Source: DTHT01 sp037444625
Lineage (GTDB): Bacteria > Acidobacteriota > Terriglobia > Bryobacterales > Bryobacteraceae
Direction: 5' to 3'
Assembly (NCBI GenBank): GCA_037444625.1
Contig: JBBIMA010000018.1
Span: forward strand, 1-64,000
DNA: 64,000 nucleotides
In this document: positions 28,168 to 40,114 of the stretch, in pieces
Position numbering within the stretch: position 1 is the stretch's first letter
How the letters are laid out: the number at the start of each line of letters is the position of its first letter
Program-made: the position numbers and the translations under genes
Notes under the pieces: generated by a model
What the model was told of the DNA's origin: nothing
Databases searched by the model: none
What the model saw: only the letters and a program-made list of their open reading frames with translations

Positions 28168-29451
28168 TCAGCGGGCGGCGGCCCGGTCCAGGTAATCGAG
28201 CACCAAGTGGGCCATCGTCCGGACGCCGACCGCCAGGGCGGCTTCGTCGGCGTCGAATTCCGGGGTGTGGAGCATGGCGGTGATGCCGCGGGCGGGGTTG
28301 GCCACGCCCAGCCAGAACATGGCCCCCGGAATTTGTTTCAAATAGAAGGCGAAGTCCTCCGCCCCCATCACCGGCGCCGCCCGCACCACGTTCCCCTCCC
28401 CCAGCACCCGCCGCAACACCGGCAGACTGGCCTCCACCAGCGCCGCGTCGTTCACCGTGGGCGGATTCGAGCGCGGCGACCAGCTCACCTCCGCCCGCGC
28501 CCCGTGCGCCCCCGCCACGCCGCTCACGATCTCCCCCACCAGAGCCATCGCCCGCCGGCGGATCGCCTCGTTGTGCGTCCGCAGCGTCCCCTCCATGCGC
28601 ACTTCCTCCGCCAGGATGTTGTGCCGGTTGCCGCCCTGGATGACGCCCACACTGAGCACCATCGGCTCGACCGGATCCAACCGCCGGCTGCGGACCGTCT
28701 GGAGAGCAGCGATGCACTCGGCCGCCACCACGATCGGGTCAATGCCTTCGTGCGGCCAGGCGGCGTGCACTCTCTTGCCCAGGATGCGGATGGTGAAGGA
28801 GTCCGAAGAGGCCAGCGCCGCACCGGGCGCATAGCCCACCTTGCCCGCCTCCAGGCGCGGGTCGGCATGGAAGGCGAAGATCGCCCGGGGCCGCGGGTTC
28901 TCCAGCGCGCCCTGACGGATCATCTCGGCCGCGCCCGATTCCTCTCCTTCCGGCGCCCCTTCTTCGGCAGGCTGAAAAATGAACTTCACCGAGCCGCGGA
29001 TCTCCCCGCGCATCCGGCTGAGCACTTCGGCCACCCCCAGGGCCACCGTCATGTGCACGTCGTGCCCGCAGGCGTGCTTGACGCCCGGGGTGCGCGAGCG
29101 GTAAGGGACGTCGAGGGTCTCGGTGATCGGCAGGGCGTCCATGTCGGCGCGCACCGCCACGGCCGGACCCGGCAGGGCGCCCTTCAGTAGGGCCACCACT
29201 CCGTGCCGGCTCACCCCGGTGCGCACCTCCTCCAGCCCCAGGGCGCGCAGCTTCTCGGCGATGACCCTTGAGGTGCGCTCCTCGCGGTTGGACAGCTCCG
29301 GATGCATATGAAAATCGCGCCGCTGGGCCGCCAGGGCCGGCTCCAGCGCCTCGACCGCGGCCGCGATGCGCTGCTCGCGACTCTGAGCAAACAACAGCCC
29401 GGGCATGACCAGCACCAACAGGCCGGCCGCCCGCAGAGTACGGGTCCCCAT
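28168..29451 (-). CDS. Secreted M20 amidohydrolase
   Basis: 427-residue M20D/IAA-amino-acid-hydrolase-type metallopeptidase that would cleave N-acyl amino acids or small peptides. A signal peptide is present (GLLVLVMPGLLFAQS, cut near residue 23). The metal-site motifs are RADMDALPI, HACGHDVHM, FQPAEEG (catalytic Glu) and the late HTPEFD; the dimerisation domain is in the middle (about 215-330). Start ATG 29451 has no ribosome site, but a minus-strand TAATCT (+ positions 29460-29465) lies only 8 bases upstream, which suggests a leaderless transcript. Convergent with rhaM. Confidence 0.9.
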   Translation of the reverse strand: MGTRTLRAAGLLVLVMPGLLFAQSREQRIAAAVEALEPALAAQRRDFHMHPELSNREERTSRVIAEKLRALGLEEVRTGVSRHGVVALLKGALPGPAVAVRADMDALPITETLDVPYRSRTPGVKHACGHDVHMTVALGVAEVLSRMRGEIRGSVKFIFQPAEEGAPEGEESGAAEMIRQGALENPRPRAIFAFHADPRLEAGKVGYAPGAALASSDSFTIRILGKRVHAAWPHEGIDPIVVAAECIAALQTVRSRRLDPVEPMVLSVGVIQGGNRHNILAEEVRMEGTLRTHNEAIRRRAMALVGEIVSGVAGAHGARAEVSWSPRSNPPTVNDAALVEASLPVLRRVLGEGNVVRAAPVMGAEDFAFYLKQIPGAMFWLGVANPARGITAMLHTPEFDADEAALAVGVRTMAHLVLDYLDRAAAR

Positions 29452-29459
29452 GGGGATTC

Positions 29460-29465
29460 AGATTA
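29460..29465 (-). promoter_or_regulatory. -10-like TAATCT, leaderless start of M20 gene
   Basis: TAATCT on the minus strand ends 8 bases before ATG 29451, placing the expected transcription start at or next to the start codon. Confidence 0.45.
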
Positions 29466-29488
29466 GCAGAAGGCCCGGGCGCGCGCCT

Positions 29489-30154
29489 TCAGTTCGACTC
29501 CGCCCCGCCGGAGCGCTCGCCCGCCGCCCCCTCCAGCAGCTCGCGGATCTGCTCATCGGTGTTCTGCGGGAAGTCGAAATACCACAGGCCCACCGAGTAG
29601 AAAGGCTCCGGAGTGAAATCGCAGACCACCTCGTCGGCCTCGCCTTCCAGCAGCTCGCAGGCCTGCGGCGCCGCGACCGGCGCGGCCACCACCAGGCGCG
29701 CCGGCTGCAAGGCGCGCAGGGCGGCCACCGCCGCCCGCATGGTCGAGCCGGTGGCAATGCCGTCGTCCACCAGGATCACGGTCCGCCCGGCGATCTGGAG
29801 CGGGGGCCGCGATCCCCGGTAGAGGCGCTCGCGGCGCTCCAGCTCGCGCTGCTCCTGCTCGGCCACTTCTTCGATCACCTGGGCGGGAATCCCCCAGAGC
29901 TCGACCACGGAGGGATTCAGCACTCGCACCCCGCCGCTGGCGATGGCCCCCATGGCCAGCTCCTCCTGCCCGGGAGCGCCCAGCTTGCGCACCACGAACA
30001 CCTCCAGCGGGGCACCCAGCGCCCGGGCCACTTCGCAGGCCACCACCACGCCGCCGCGAGGCAGCCCCAGCACCAGCACGTCCGGCCGGTTGCGGTACGC
30101 CGCCAACTTCTCCGCCAGTCGGCGCCCGGCTTCCGTCCGATCCCGGTAGCGCAT
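29489..30154 (-). CDS. Phosphoribosyltransferase-family protein
   Basis: 221 residues of the PRTase fold. The PRPP-binding loop is VILVDDGIATGSTMRAA; the N-terminal PPi-loop region is LGLPRGGVVVACEVARALG. A helical hood (RELERRERLYRG) and a C-terminal segment with FDFPQNTDEQIRELL follow. This form is often annotated as 'predicted phosphoribosyltransferase' in stress or dienelactone-hydrolase contexts; no base specificity can be assigned. A minus-strand TAAACT (+ 30167-30172) lies 12 bases before ATG 30154, so the leader is very short. Divergent from glcE. Confidence 0.88.
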   Translation of the reverse strand: MRYRDRTEAGRRLAEKLAAYRNRPDVLVLGLPRGGVVVACEVARALGAPLEVFVVRKLGAPGQEELAMGAIASGGVRVLNPSVVELWGIPAQVIEEVAEQEQRELERRERLYRGSRPPLQIAGRTVILVDDGIATGSTMRAAVAALRALQPARLVVAAPVAAPQACELLEGEADEVVCDFTPEPFYSVGLWYFDFPQNTDEQIRELLEGAAGERSGGAESN

Positions 30155-30241
30155 GGCCGCAGAGCCAGTTTAAGACGAACGCCGGCCTCCGTGGCGATTT
30201 GACAGCGCGGCGCGGGAGCGGGCAAAGTAGTGGTTCCGCCC

Positions 30242-31387
30242 ATGAAGGTTCTCGAGCCCGAAAGCCCCGAGCAGTTGGCCGAGACGCTGCGCGAGGCGGC
30301 CGCCGCGGGGCGCAGCATCGCGCTGGGGGGCGGCTTCAGCAAGCAGGCCATGGGAGGACCCGCGCCGCCGGCCGAGCTGACCGTCTCGACCCGAAGGCTG
30401 AACCGCGTCCTCGAGTATGACCCGCGCGACCTCACCGTCAGCGTGGAGGCCGGCATGAGCTTCGCCGACTTCAGCCGCCTGCTGGCCGGTCACGGCCAGA
30501 TGGCGCCGCTCGATCCCTTCCTGCCCGAGCAGGCCACGGTGGGGGGAGTGCTGGCGGCCAATATCAGCGGCCCCCGGCGTCGTCTGTACGGCACGGCGCG
30601 AGACATGCTGATCGGGATGCGCTTCGCCAGCCTGGAAGGCAAGTTGATCGAATCCGGCGGCATGGTGGTGAAGAACGTGGCCGGGTTGGATCTGGCCCGC
30701 CTGATGGTGGGCTCGTTCGGGACCCTGGCCGCCATCGTTTCGGCCAACTTCCGGCTGGCGCCCATCCCGCCCGGCTGGCGCACCTTCCTGCGCGCCTGCC
30801 CGAGCCTGGAGGCGGCGCTGGCGGCCCGGGATGCCGTCCTGGGCAGCCTGCTTCAGCCGGCGGCGCTGGACCTGCTGAATCCGGGCGCCGCTGTGCGGCT
30901 CGGGCGGGAGGGCTTCCTGGTGGCCCTGGAAGCGGGCGGCAGCCCGGCCGTGCTCGATCGCTACGCTCGGGAGCTGGCCGACTGGCGAGCGCTGGATCCG
31001 ACCGAAGCGGAGGCCTTCTGGCGCGGCGTGCGGGAATTCACGCCCCAGTTCCTGGCAGCCTGCCCGCAAGGCGCCGTGGTGCGCGTGGCCTCGACCCTCA
31101 CCGGGCTGAAACCGGTGCTGGAGGGGCTGGAAGTCCCCGCGCTGGCGCGCGCCGGCTCGGGCGTCGTATGGGCTTACTTCAGCCGTTGCGAGGCGGCCGC
31201 CGCCTGGGTCCGCCAAGCCGCCGAGCGAGGCTGGAAAGTGGTGATCGAGTTCGCCCCGCCGGAGCGCAAGCCGGAGCTTCCCTTGTGGCCGGCGCCGGGC
31301 CCGGATTTTCCCCTCATGCAGCGGCTGAAGGCGATGTTCGACCCGCGCGGGCTGCTGAACCGGGGCAGACTCTATGGCCGCATCTGA
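30242..31387 (+). CDS. glcE: Glycolate oxidase FAD-binding subunit GlcE
   Basis: 381 residues, an FAD-binding PCMH-type oxidoreductase subunit. The FAD domain includes ALGGGFSK, LTVSVEAGMSFADF, ATVGGVLAANISGPRRRLYG, and GGMVVKNVAGLDLARLMVGS. The C-terminus (FDPRGLLNRGRLYG) is typical of GlcD/GlcE proteins. With GlcF it oxidises glycolate to glyoxylate. ATG 30242 was preferred to GTG 30230. The 3' end overlaps glcF by 14 bases. The large GlcD subunit is not in the window, so the enzyme set here is incomplete or glcD lies elsewhere. Confidence 0.88.
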   Translation: MKVLEPESPEQLAETLREAAAAGRSIALGGGFSKQAMGGPAPPAELTVSTRRLNRVLEYDPRDLTVSVEAGMSFADFSRLLAGHGQMAPLDPFLPEQATVGGVLAANISGPRRRLYGTARDMLIGMRFASLEGKLIESGGMVVKNVAGLDLARLMVGSFGTLAAIVSANFRLAPIPPGWRTFLRACPSLEAALAARDAVLGSLLQPAALDLLNPGAAVRLGREGFLVALEAGGSPAVLDRYARELADWRALDPTEAEAFWRGVREFTPQFLAACPQGAVVRVASTLTGLKPVLEGLEVPALARAGSGVVWAYFSRCEAAAAWVRQAAERGWKVVIEFAPPERKPELPLWPAPGPDFPLMQRLKAMFDPRGLLNRGRLYGRI

Positions 31388-32678
31388 GACGGCAACGGCG
31401 GCGGGGCCGCGCCTGTTCGATCTGGACCGATGCGTGCACTGCGGCCTGTGCTTGAACGCCTGTCCGACCTACCGCGAGCTGGGCCTGGAGGCCGATTCGC
31501 CGCGCGGGCGGATTTACCAGATGGTGCGCGTAGCCGAAGGGGCCGCGTCCCTGACGGAATCCTACGTCCGGCACCTGGATTTGTGCCTGGCCTGCCGGGC
31601 TTGCGAAACCGCCTGTCCCTCGGGCGTACCTTACGGCCGCTTGATCGAGGCGGCCCGCGAGGCGATCGAGCGGGCGGTGCGCCGCCCGTGGCCGGCGCGT
31701 CTGGCGCGGCGGCTGGCGCTCGATTACCTGCTGCCCTCCCCTGCCCTGCTGCGACTGGCCGGCGGGCTGCTGTGGATTTACGAGGCCAGCGGGTTGCGGA
31801 AGCTGGCGGAGTCCTCCGGGTTGCTGGATGAGCTGGGCGCGCCGGGCAGGCTGGCCCGACTGGCGCCTTCCGCCGAACGGCCCTTCTTCTTCCGGCATCT
31901 GGGCAAGGTTTTCCCGGCCGAAGGCGAGCGGCGCTACCGGGTGGCGTTGCTGGCGGGCTGCGTGGCGAGCGTCTCCTTCGCTCGCCTGAACGAGGCGACC
32001 GTGCGGGTGCTCACCCGGAACGGCTGCGAGGTCAGCGTGCCGCCCGGGCAAACCTGCTGCGGCGCCCTGCACGCCCACACGGGACGACTCGCGAAGGCGC
32101 GCGAGCTGGCCCGGCGCAACATTGACGCCTTCCTGGCGGGCGGCTTCGACGCCATCCTGACCAACGCCGCCGGCTGCGGCTCGACCATGAAGGAATACGG
32201 TCAACTGCTCGAAGACGATCCCGCCTGGCGCGAGTCTGCGGCCCGTTTCGCGCGCTCGGTGCGGGACGTGACCGAATTCCTGTCTGCCATCGAGCCGGAT
32301 CCCCGGCTGGGTCCCGTCCCGGCCGTGGCCACCTATCAGGATTCCTGCCACCTGGCGCACGGGCAGAAGATCCGGGCCGCGCCCCGCAAGCTGTTGCGGG
32401 CCGTACCGGGCCTGGAGTTCCGCGAGCTGCCCTTCGCCGACCTCTGCTGCGGGAGCGCCGGCATCTACAACGCGATTCACGGGGAAATGGCCGACCGGAT
32501 CCTGCGCAGCCAGTTCGCCCGCATCAACGCCCTGGGAGTGGACCTGATCGCCACCGCCAACCCGGGCTGCATGTTGCAGCTCCGCTACGGCGCAGCCCGC
32601 TTCGGCCGCGGCCAGCGCGTCCGCCACGTCATCGAGGTGCTGGACGAGGCCTACCGCAACTACCGCCCGGAGCGGTAG
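31374..32678 (+). CDS. glcF: Glycolate oxidase iron-sulfur subunit GlcF
   Basis: 434 residues. Two 4Fe-4S ferredoxin motifs lie at the N-terminus (CVHCGLCLNACPTY near 20-33 and CLACRACETACPSG near 71-84). Two CCG domains follow (GQTCCGALHAHTG and, near the C-terminus, DLCCGSAGIYN, with DSCHLAHGQKI). It passes electrons from the flavin subunit to the respiratory chain. Its start lies inside the glcE 3' end, indicating coupled translation. Confidence 0.93.
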   Translation: MAASETATAAGPRLFDLDRCVHCGLCLNACPTYRELGLEADSPRGRIYQMVRVAEGAASLTESYVRHLDLCLACRACETACPSGVPYGRLIEAAREAIERAVRRPWPARLARRLALDYLLPSPALLRLAGGLLWIYEASGLRKLAESSGLLDELGAPGRLARLAPSAERPFFFRHLGKVFPAEGERRYRVALLAGCVASVSFARLNEATVRVLTRNGCEVSVPPGQTCCGALHAHTGRLAKARELARRNIDAFLAGGFDAILTNAAGCGSTMKEYGQLLEDDPAWRESAARFARSVRDVTEFLSAIEPDPRLGPVPAVATYQDSCHLAHGQKIRAAPRKLLRAVPGLEFRELPFADLCCGSAGIYNAIHGEMADRILRSQFARINALGVDLIATANPGCMLQLRYGAARFGRGQRVRHVIEVLDEAYRNYRPER

Positions 32679-32711
32679 CTCCGGCCCGCCACGCGCAGGG
32701 CCGTCCCGGCC

Positions 32712-35408
<2,697 letters not shown>

Positions 35409-35416
35409 CGTGGGCT

Positions 35417-35422
35417 ATTGTA
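35417..35422 (-). promoter_or_regulatory. -10-like TACAAT, leaderless start of acnA
   Basis: TACAAT on the minus strand ends 8 bases before ATG 35408; no Shine-Dalgarno lies between. Confidence 0.5.
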
Positions 35423-35492
35423 CTCCCGGCGGGACGAGGATCGGGCGGGCCCTGCCCGGGGCCGGTACATGCCGGGTCGCGGGGCCGCACAC

Positions 35493-35498
35493 TATAAT
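35493..35498 (+). promoter_or_regulatory. -10 TATAAT, leaderless start of symporter gene
   Basis: A perfect TATAAT ends 6 bases before GTG 35505, so transcription would start at about the start codon. Confidence 0.5.
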
Positions 35499-35504
35499 CG
35501 CAGG

Positions 35505-37286
35505 GTGCAACTCTCCGCTCTGGACTGGCTGGTCATCGGCTTGTATTTCCTGCTCAGCCTGGCGATCGGGCTGTATTACAAGGCCCGCGCCGGCCGCAGC
35601 ACGCAGGAGTTTTTCCTCTCCGGGCGCGACGTGCCCTGGTGGCTGGCGGGGACCTCGATGGTCGCCACCACCTTCGCCGCCGACACGCCTCTGGCGGTCA
35701 CCGGGCTGGTGGCCAAGGGCGGCATCGCGGGCAACTGGCTGTGGTGGAACTTCGTGGCGGGCGGCATGCTGACGGTGTTTTTCTACGCCCGGCTCTGGCG
35801 GCGGGCGGGCGTAATGACCGACGTCGAGTTCGCCGAACTGCGCTACGCCGGAGCCCCGGCCGCCTTCCTGCGGGGCTTCCGCGCCCTGTATCTGGGCCTG
35901 CCCATCAACTGCATCGTGCTGGGCTGGGTGAACCTGGCCATGGTCAAGATCCTCGAGCACGTGCTGGGCGTCTCCAAGATTCAGGCCCTGGGCCTGACGC
36001 TGGGCATGATCGCCCTGACCTCGCTGATCTCGACGCTTTCCGGCCTGTGGGGCGTGCTGGTGACGGATTTCTTCCAGTTCGCCATTGCCATGGGCATGGT
36101 CATCGTGCTGGCGGTTTTCGCGGTCGGGGCGGTTGGGGGAATGGACAGCCTGCTGGTGCGGCTGGAGGCGGTGGACCGCTTGCGCGCCGCAGCCTCCGGC
36201 GGGCAGGGCTCCCTGCTGAGTTTCGTGCCGGACCTGCACTCCGCCTGGATGCCCATGCTGACCTTCCTGGTCTATATCTCGCTGAACTGGTGGGCGACCT
36301 GGTATCCCGGGGCCGAGCCCGGCGGCGGCGGGTTCGTGGCCCAGCGCATGTTCTCGGCCAAGGATGAGAAGCATTCCCTGCTGGCCACCTTGTGGTTCCA
36401 GATCGCGCACTACGCCCTGCGTCCCTGGCCCTGGATCCTGACCGCGCTGGCGGCGCTGGTGTTGTATCCCGGCCTGGCCGATCCCGAGGTGGGCTACTTG
36501 CAAGTGATGGTCCACCACCTGCCTGCCTCACTCCGGGGGCTGATGGTGGCGGCCTTCGCGGCCGCCTTCATGTCCACCATCGCGACTCAGTTGAACTGGG
36601 GCGCCAGCTACCTGGTGAACGATTTTTATCGCCGCTTCGTGCGGCCGGGCGCCGGCGAGCGCCACTACGTGCTGGCCTCCCGGCTGGCGACCCTCCTTCT
36701 GACCTTGGTCTCGGCGGTGGTGACCTTCTACATGACCTCGATCGCGGCGGCCTGGAAGCTGCTGATCGTCACCGGCGCGGGCACCGGCGGCGTCCTGCTG
36801 CTGCGCTGGTACTGGTGGCGAATCAACGCCTGGAGCGAGGTTTCCTCGATGATCGCGGCCTTCGCGGTCTCCCTGACCATGCAGCTTGCCTGGGGCCTGG
36901 ACAGCGATGATCCCCTGGGCTTCGCCTGGATCATGATCGTCACCATCGCCCTCACCACGGCGGTTTGGCTGACGGTGACGCTGCTGACCCGGCCGGAGCC
37001 GGTGGAAACGCTGCTCGCCTTCTATCGCCGGGTGCGGCCCTCCGGCCCCGGTTGGGCGCCGATCGCCCGGCTGGCGTCGGAACTGCCTCGGCCGGCGGAC
37101 GGCCGGCGGAACCTGGCCGACGCCCTGGCCGGCTGCGTGCTGATTTACGGGGCGCTGTTCGGGGTGGGCAAGCTCTTGTTGAAACAATCCGGGACCGGGC
37201 TGTTGATGCTGGCCTGCGCCCTGGCGGCCGGGGCCTTCATCTACCGCGACCTCAGCCGGCGAGGCTGGCATGCGGCGGCGGATTAG
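35505..37286 (+). CDS. Sodium:solute symporter (SSS family)
   Basis: 593-residue SSS transporter with about 13-14 membrane segments. It begins LSALDWLVIGLYFLLSLAIG and contains the family GRSTQEFFLSGRDVPWW and TTFAADTPLAVTGLVAKGG regions plus a Na+-site-type segment AAAFMSTIATQLNWGASYLVNDFYRRF. It probably imports a sugar, sugar acid or similar product released by the glycosidases nearby. Start is GTG 35505, directly behind a TATAAT. The last codons overlap the ATG of the next gene (37270), so transporter and secreted hydrolase-like protein are coupled. Confidence 0.88.
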   Translation: MQLSALDWLVIGLYFLLSLAIGLYYKARAGRSTQEFFLSGRDVPWWLAGTSMVATTFAADTPLAVTGLVAKGGIAGNWLWWNFVAGGMLTVFFYARLWRRAGVMTDVEFAELRYAGAPAAFLRGFRALYLGLPINCIVLGWVNLAMVKILEHVLGVSKIQALGLTLGMIALTSLISTLSGLWGVLVTDFFQFAIAMGMVIVLAVFAVGAVGGMDSLLVRLEAVDRLRAAASGGQGSLLSFVPDLHSAWMPMLTFLVYISLNWWATWYPGAEPGGGGFVAQRMFSAKDEKHSLLATLWFQIAHYALRPWPWILTALAALVLYPGLADPEVGYLQVMVHHLPASLRGLMVAAFAAAFMSTIATQLNWGASYLVNDFYRRFVRPGAGERHYVLASRLATLLLTLVSAVVTFYMTSIAAAWKLLIVTGAGTGGVLLLRWYWWRINAWSEVSSMIAAFAVSLTMQLAWGLDSDDPLGFAWIMIVTIALTTAVWLTVTLLTRPEPVETLLAFYRRVRPSGPGWAPIARLASELPRPADGRRNLADALAGCVLIYGALFGVGKLLLKQSGTGLLMLACALAAGAFIYRDLSRRGWHAAAD

Positions 37287-40038
37287 CGGGCTGCTCGCCC
37301 TGGCGGCGGCCGCTTGGGCCGGCCCGGTCGAGTTCGGCCGGGAAGAGTTCGAGCGCGCCCTGCGCGAGCGCGGGCTGAATCCCGCCCGCTTCCGCCTGCG
37401 CACGGAGCTCGACACCGAGGCGCCCGAGAGTTATCGCATCGTCCCGGGCCTGATCACCGGAGGCGATCTGCGCGGCCTGATGTACGGGCTGCTCGAGGCG
37501 GCCGAGCAGATCCGCCACACCGGCCGCCTCTCGGCCGCCCGCGGCCGCCCGGCCACCGCCTTGCGCGGCATCCGGTGGTTCCTGCACAACCGGGACCTCG
37601 AACAAGACTGGTATTACTCCCGCCGGCACTGGCTGGATTTGTTCGCCTGGCTGGCGCGCTGCCGTTTCAATCGCTTCAATCTGGTCTTCGCGCACCAGAC
37701 CAATTATCTGGCCCCGCCCTATCCCTTCTGGCTCGCGCCGGAGGAATTCCCCGAGATTCGGGTGCCGGGGCTGGCGGCGCTGGAGCGCGAGCGGAACCTC
37801 GAGATGCTGCGGTTCGTCTCGCAGGCGGCCGCCGATCACGGCCTGGATTTCACCCTCGGCATCTGGGAGCACGACGTACAGCCCGGCATGAAACCCACGG
37901 TGGTCGGTCTGGGCCCCGATAACATCGGCCCCTACAGTTACGTCGCCCTGCGCAAACTGCTGGCCGCCTGCCCCGCCATTCGCAGCCTCCAGGTGCGGAC
38001 CAACGCGGAATCCGGCATTCCGCCCGAGCGCCAGGTTCCCTTTTACCGGGACTATGTGTTCCGCGCCCTGCGCGAGGCCGGCCGCCGCGTCACACTCGAT
38101 CTGCGCGCCTGGTCGCCGGCCCCGGGAATGATCGAGGCCGCCCGCAGCGCCGGCGTCCCTCTGCGGGTTTCGGCCAAATACTGGGCGGAACATCTCGGCC
38201 GGCCTTACCAGCCGGCGGAAACTTTCCCCGGCTACAGTTACTCGAACTTACTGGAAAAGCCCCGGCCTTACGAGTTCTTTTGGGAAGTCTGGGCGCTCGG
38301 TTCGCATCGCGTGCTGCTCTGGGGCGACCCGGATTACGTGCGCCGCGCCGTGCCCACCTTCGCGCTCTCCGGCTCGGCCGGCTTCGAGATTGACCCGCCC
38401 CTGGCCCAGAAAGGCTTCGGAAACCGGCCGGGCAAGTGGGGCGTGTTCACCCCGGCCGCGAAGGATCGCGTCTGGTGGACCTGGGAATTCGAACGTTACT
38501 GGCTCTTCTACCTGCTCTGGGGCCGGCTGAGCTACGATCCCAAGACTCCCTCCCGGGTCTGGACCGACCAGTTCCGCCGGCGTTTCGGCGCGGCCGCGAT
38601 GGACGCCCTGGAAGCCTACCAGGCGGCCGGCGGGGTGCTCAGCGAACTGGTGGCGGTTCACCTGGCCGATCCCAACATGTACTTGTGGCCGGAAGTCAAC
38701 CCCGGCGGGCTGATTGACGCGTATCTGGAAACGCCGCCCAGCGACTGGCGTTACGTGGCCTCCATCGCTGAGGCGGTCGAGAACCGCCTGAAGGGCGCCG
38801 CCTCCGCCAAGCAAACGCCTCATCAGACCGCCGCCCGGCTGCGCGCGACGGCGGCGCGGATCGAACAGGCGACGGCGCGGGCGCGGGCCGCGGCCGGCGC
38901 TTCCTCGCCCGAATGGCGGGCTTCGGAGCCGGATTTCCTGGTGCTGGCGTCGCTGGCGCGGTATCACGCCCACAAGCAGATCGCCGCCTATGAATTGGCG
39001 TGGTTCTACCGCACGGCCGAGCGGGAGGCCCTCCGGGCGGCTCGCCGGGAGCTGGAGGCCGCCCGGCAGGTCTGGCAGAGACTGGCCGCGCTGACCGACG
39101 GGCTCTATCCTGCCGAAATGGCCTACGGCCCGGCCGACGTCGGTCATTGGAAGGACCGGCTGCCCTACGTCGAGCATGATTTGAAGACCGTAGCCGAGCG
39201 GGAGCGCATCTTCGAGCAACTGGGCCGGTTCGATTACGGTTTCGATTTCGGCGGGCCGGTGGCGCGCCCCCGGGGCGGGGCCGCCTACCGCAACTATCCT
39301 TACATTTGGAGCCACACGGTCGAGCCGCGCTTTCAGGCGGTCGGTCCGGACACCGAGTTCTCCGAGGAGCGTGGCTACGGCTGGCTGAGCGCCGGCCCTC
39401 GCCGGGCGCACGCCTTGCCGCTTGCACCTTATGCGGAGATTCGCTCAGCGGTGAAAGAGCCCCGGCGGCTGCCCGAAAACGTGCTCTACGGAGACTGGAT
39501 CGAGGGCCGTGGGGCGCAGACCTTCCGGGTGCGAACCGGAGAGGGCCGCTTCCGGGTCCTAAGGCTCGGCCCCGACGGCCCCCATGACGCCGGGCTGCTG
39601 GCCGCCCGGCAAGGCTATCTGGACGTCGTGTTTCCCGAGGGCCTCTGGCTGGCCGGCGGCCTGGTCCTCCGGCGGGAGCCGCCCCACCCGCCCGAGGCGC
39701 TGCCGCCGCCGCCCAAGCCTGCCCCTCGCCCGACCATCCTCCATGAAGCGCCCGCGAGCGCCCCGCCCGGCCGGCCCCTCAAGCTGGCCCTGCGGATTTG
39801 GCCCGCCCCGGCCGGCGTGCGCCTCCATTACCGCCCCGTGAATCAACTGGCGCGGTTCAAGACCTTGGAGGCGACCGGCCCGCAACCGGTCTTTGTCATT
39901 TCCGGCGAAGACTTGTCGCCCCGCTGGGACTTGATGTATTACTTCGAAATTCTGGGCCGCGCCGGCGCCGGCTGGTTCCAGCCCGATCCCGCCCTAGCCA
40001 CGCCTTACTACGTAATCAGGATCGAAGAAGGACCCTGA
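37270..40038 (+). CDS. Large secreted glycoside-hydrolase-like protein
   Basis: 922 residues with a signal peptide (MRRRISGLLALAAAAWAGP). Residues about 50-90 contain LITGGDLRGLMYGLLEAAEQ, the pattern seen in the small N-terminal domain of GH20, GH67 and similar enzymes. A TIM-barrel-like region follows (about 100-400) with RGIRWFLHNRD, RFNRFNLVFAHQTNY, FTLGIWEHDV, QVRTNAESGIP and HRVLLWGDPDYVRRA; acidic residues in WEHD and NAESG are candidate catalytic groups. Then come a helical region (about 480-640) and a beta-rich C-terminus (about 690-922). I cannot name the exact GH family. Its overlap with the symporter gene and closeness to the sulfatase and GH28 genes argue for a plant or algal polysaccharide substrate. 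Confidence 0.75.
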   Translation: MRRRISGLLALAAAAWAGPVEFGREEFERALRERGLNPARFRLRTELDTEAPESYRIVPGLITGGDLRGLMYGLLEAAEQIRHTGRLSAARGRPATALRGIRWFLHNRDLEQDWYYSRRHWLDLFAWLARCRFNRFNLVFAHQTNYLAPPYPFWLAPEEFPEIRVPGLAALERERNLEMLRFVSQAAADHGLDFTLGIWEHDVQPGMKPTVVGLGPDNIGPYSYVALRKLLAACPAIRSLQVRTNAESGIPPERQVPFYRDYVFRALREAGRRVTLDLRAWSPAPGMIEAARSAGVPLRVSAKYWAEHLGRPYQPAETFPGYSYSNLLEKPRPYEFFWEVWALGSHRVLLWGDPDYVRRAVPTFALSGSAGFEIDPPLAQKGFGNRPGKWGVFTPAAKDRVWWTWEFERYWLFYLLWGRLSYDPKTPSRVWTDQFRRRFGAAAMDALEAYQAAGGVLSELVAVHLADPNMYLWPEVNPGGLIDAYLETPPSDWRYVASIAEAVENRLKGAASAKQTPHQTAARLRATAARIEQATARARAAAGASSPEWRASEPDFLVLASLARYHAHKQIAAYELAWFYRTAEREALRAARRELEAARQVWQRLAALTDGLYPAEMAYGPADVGHWKDRLPYVEHDLKTVAERERIFEQLGRFDYGFDFGGPVARPRGGAAYRNYPYIWSHTVEPRFQAVGPDTEFSEERGYGWLSAGPRRAHALPLAPYAEIRSAVKEPRRLPENVLYGDWIEGRGAQTFRVRTGEGRFRVLRLGPDGPHDAGLLAARQGYLDVVFPEGLWLAGGLVLRREPPHPPEALPPPPKPAPRPTILHEAPASAPPGRPLKLALRIWPAPAGVRLHYRPVNQLARFKTLEATGPQPVFVISGEDLSPRWDLMYYFEILGRAGAGWFQPDPALATPYYVIRIEEGP

Positions 40039-40114
40039 GCCAGCCGCTCCCGGGGCGAATTTCCTGTTTTCATTTCCCGCCGCCGGGAGCATACTATTTA
40101 CCGGGAGGTGCCCG

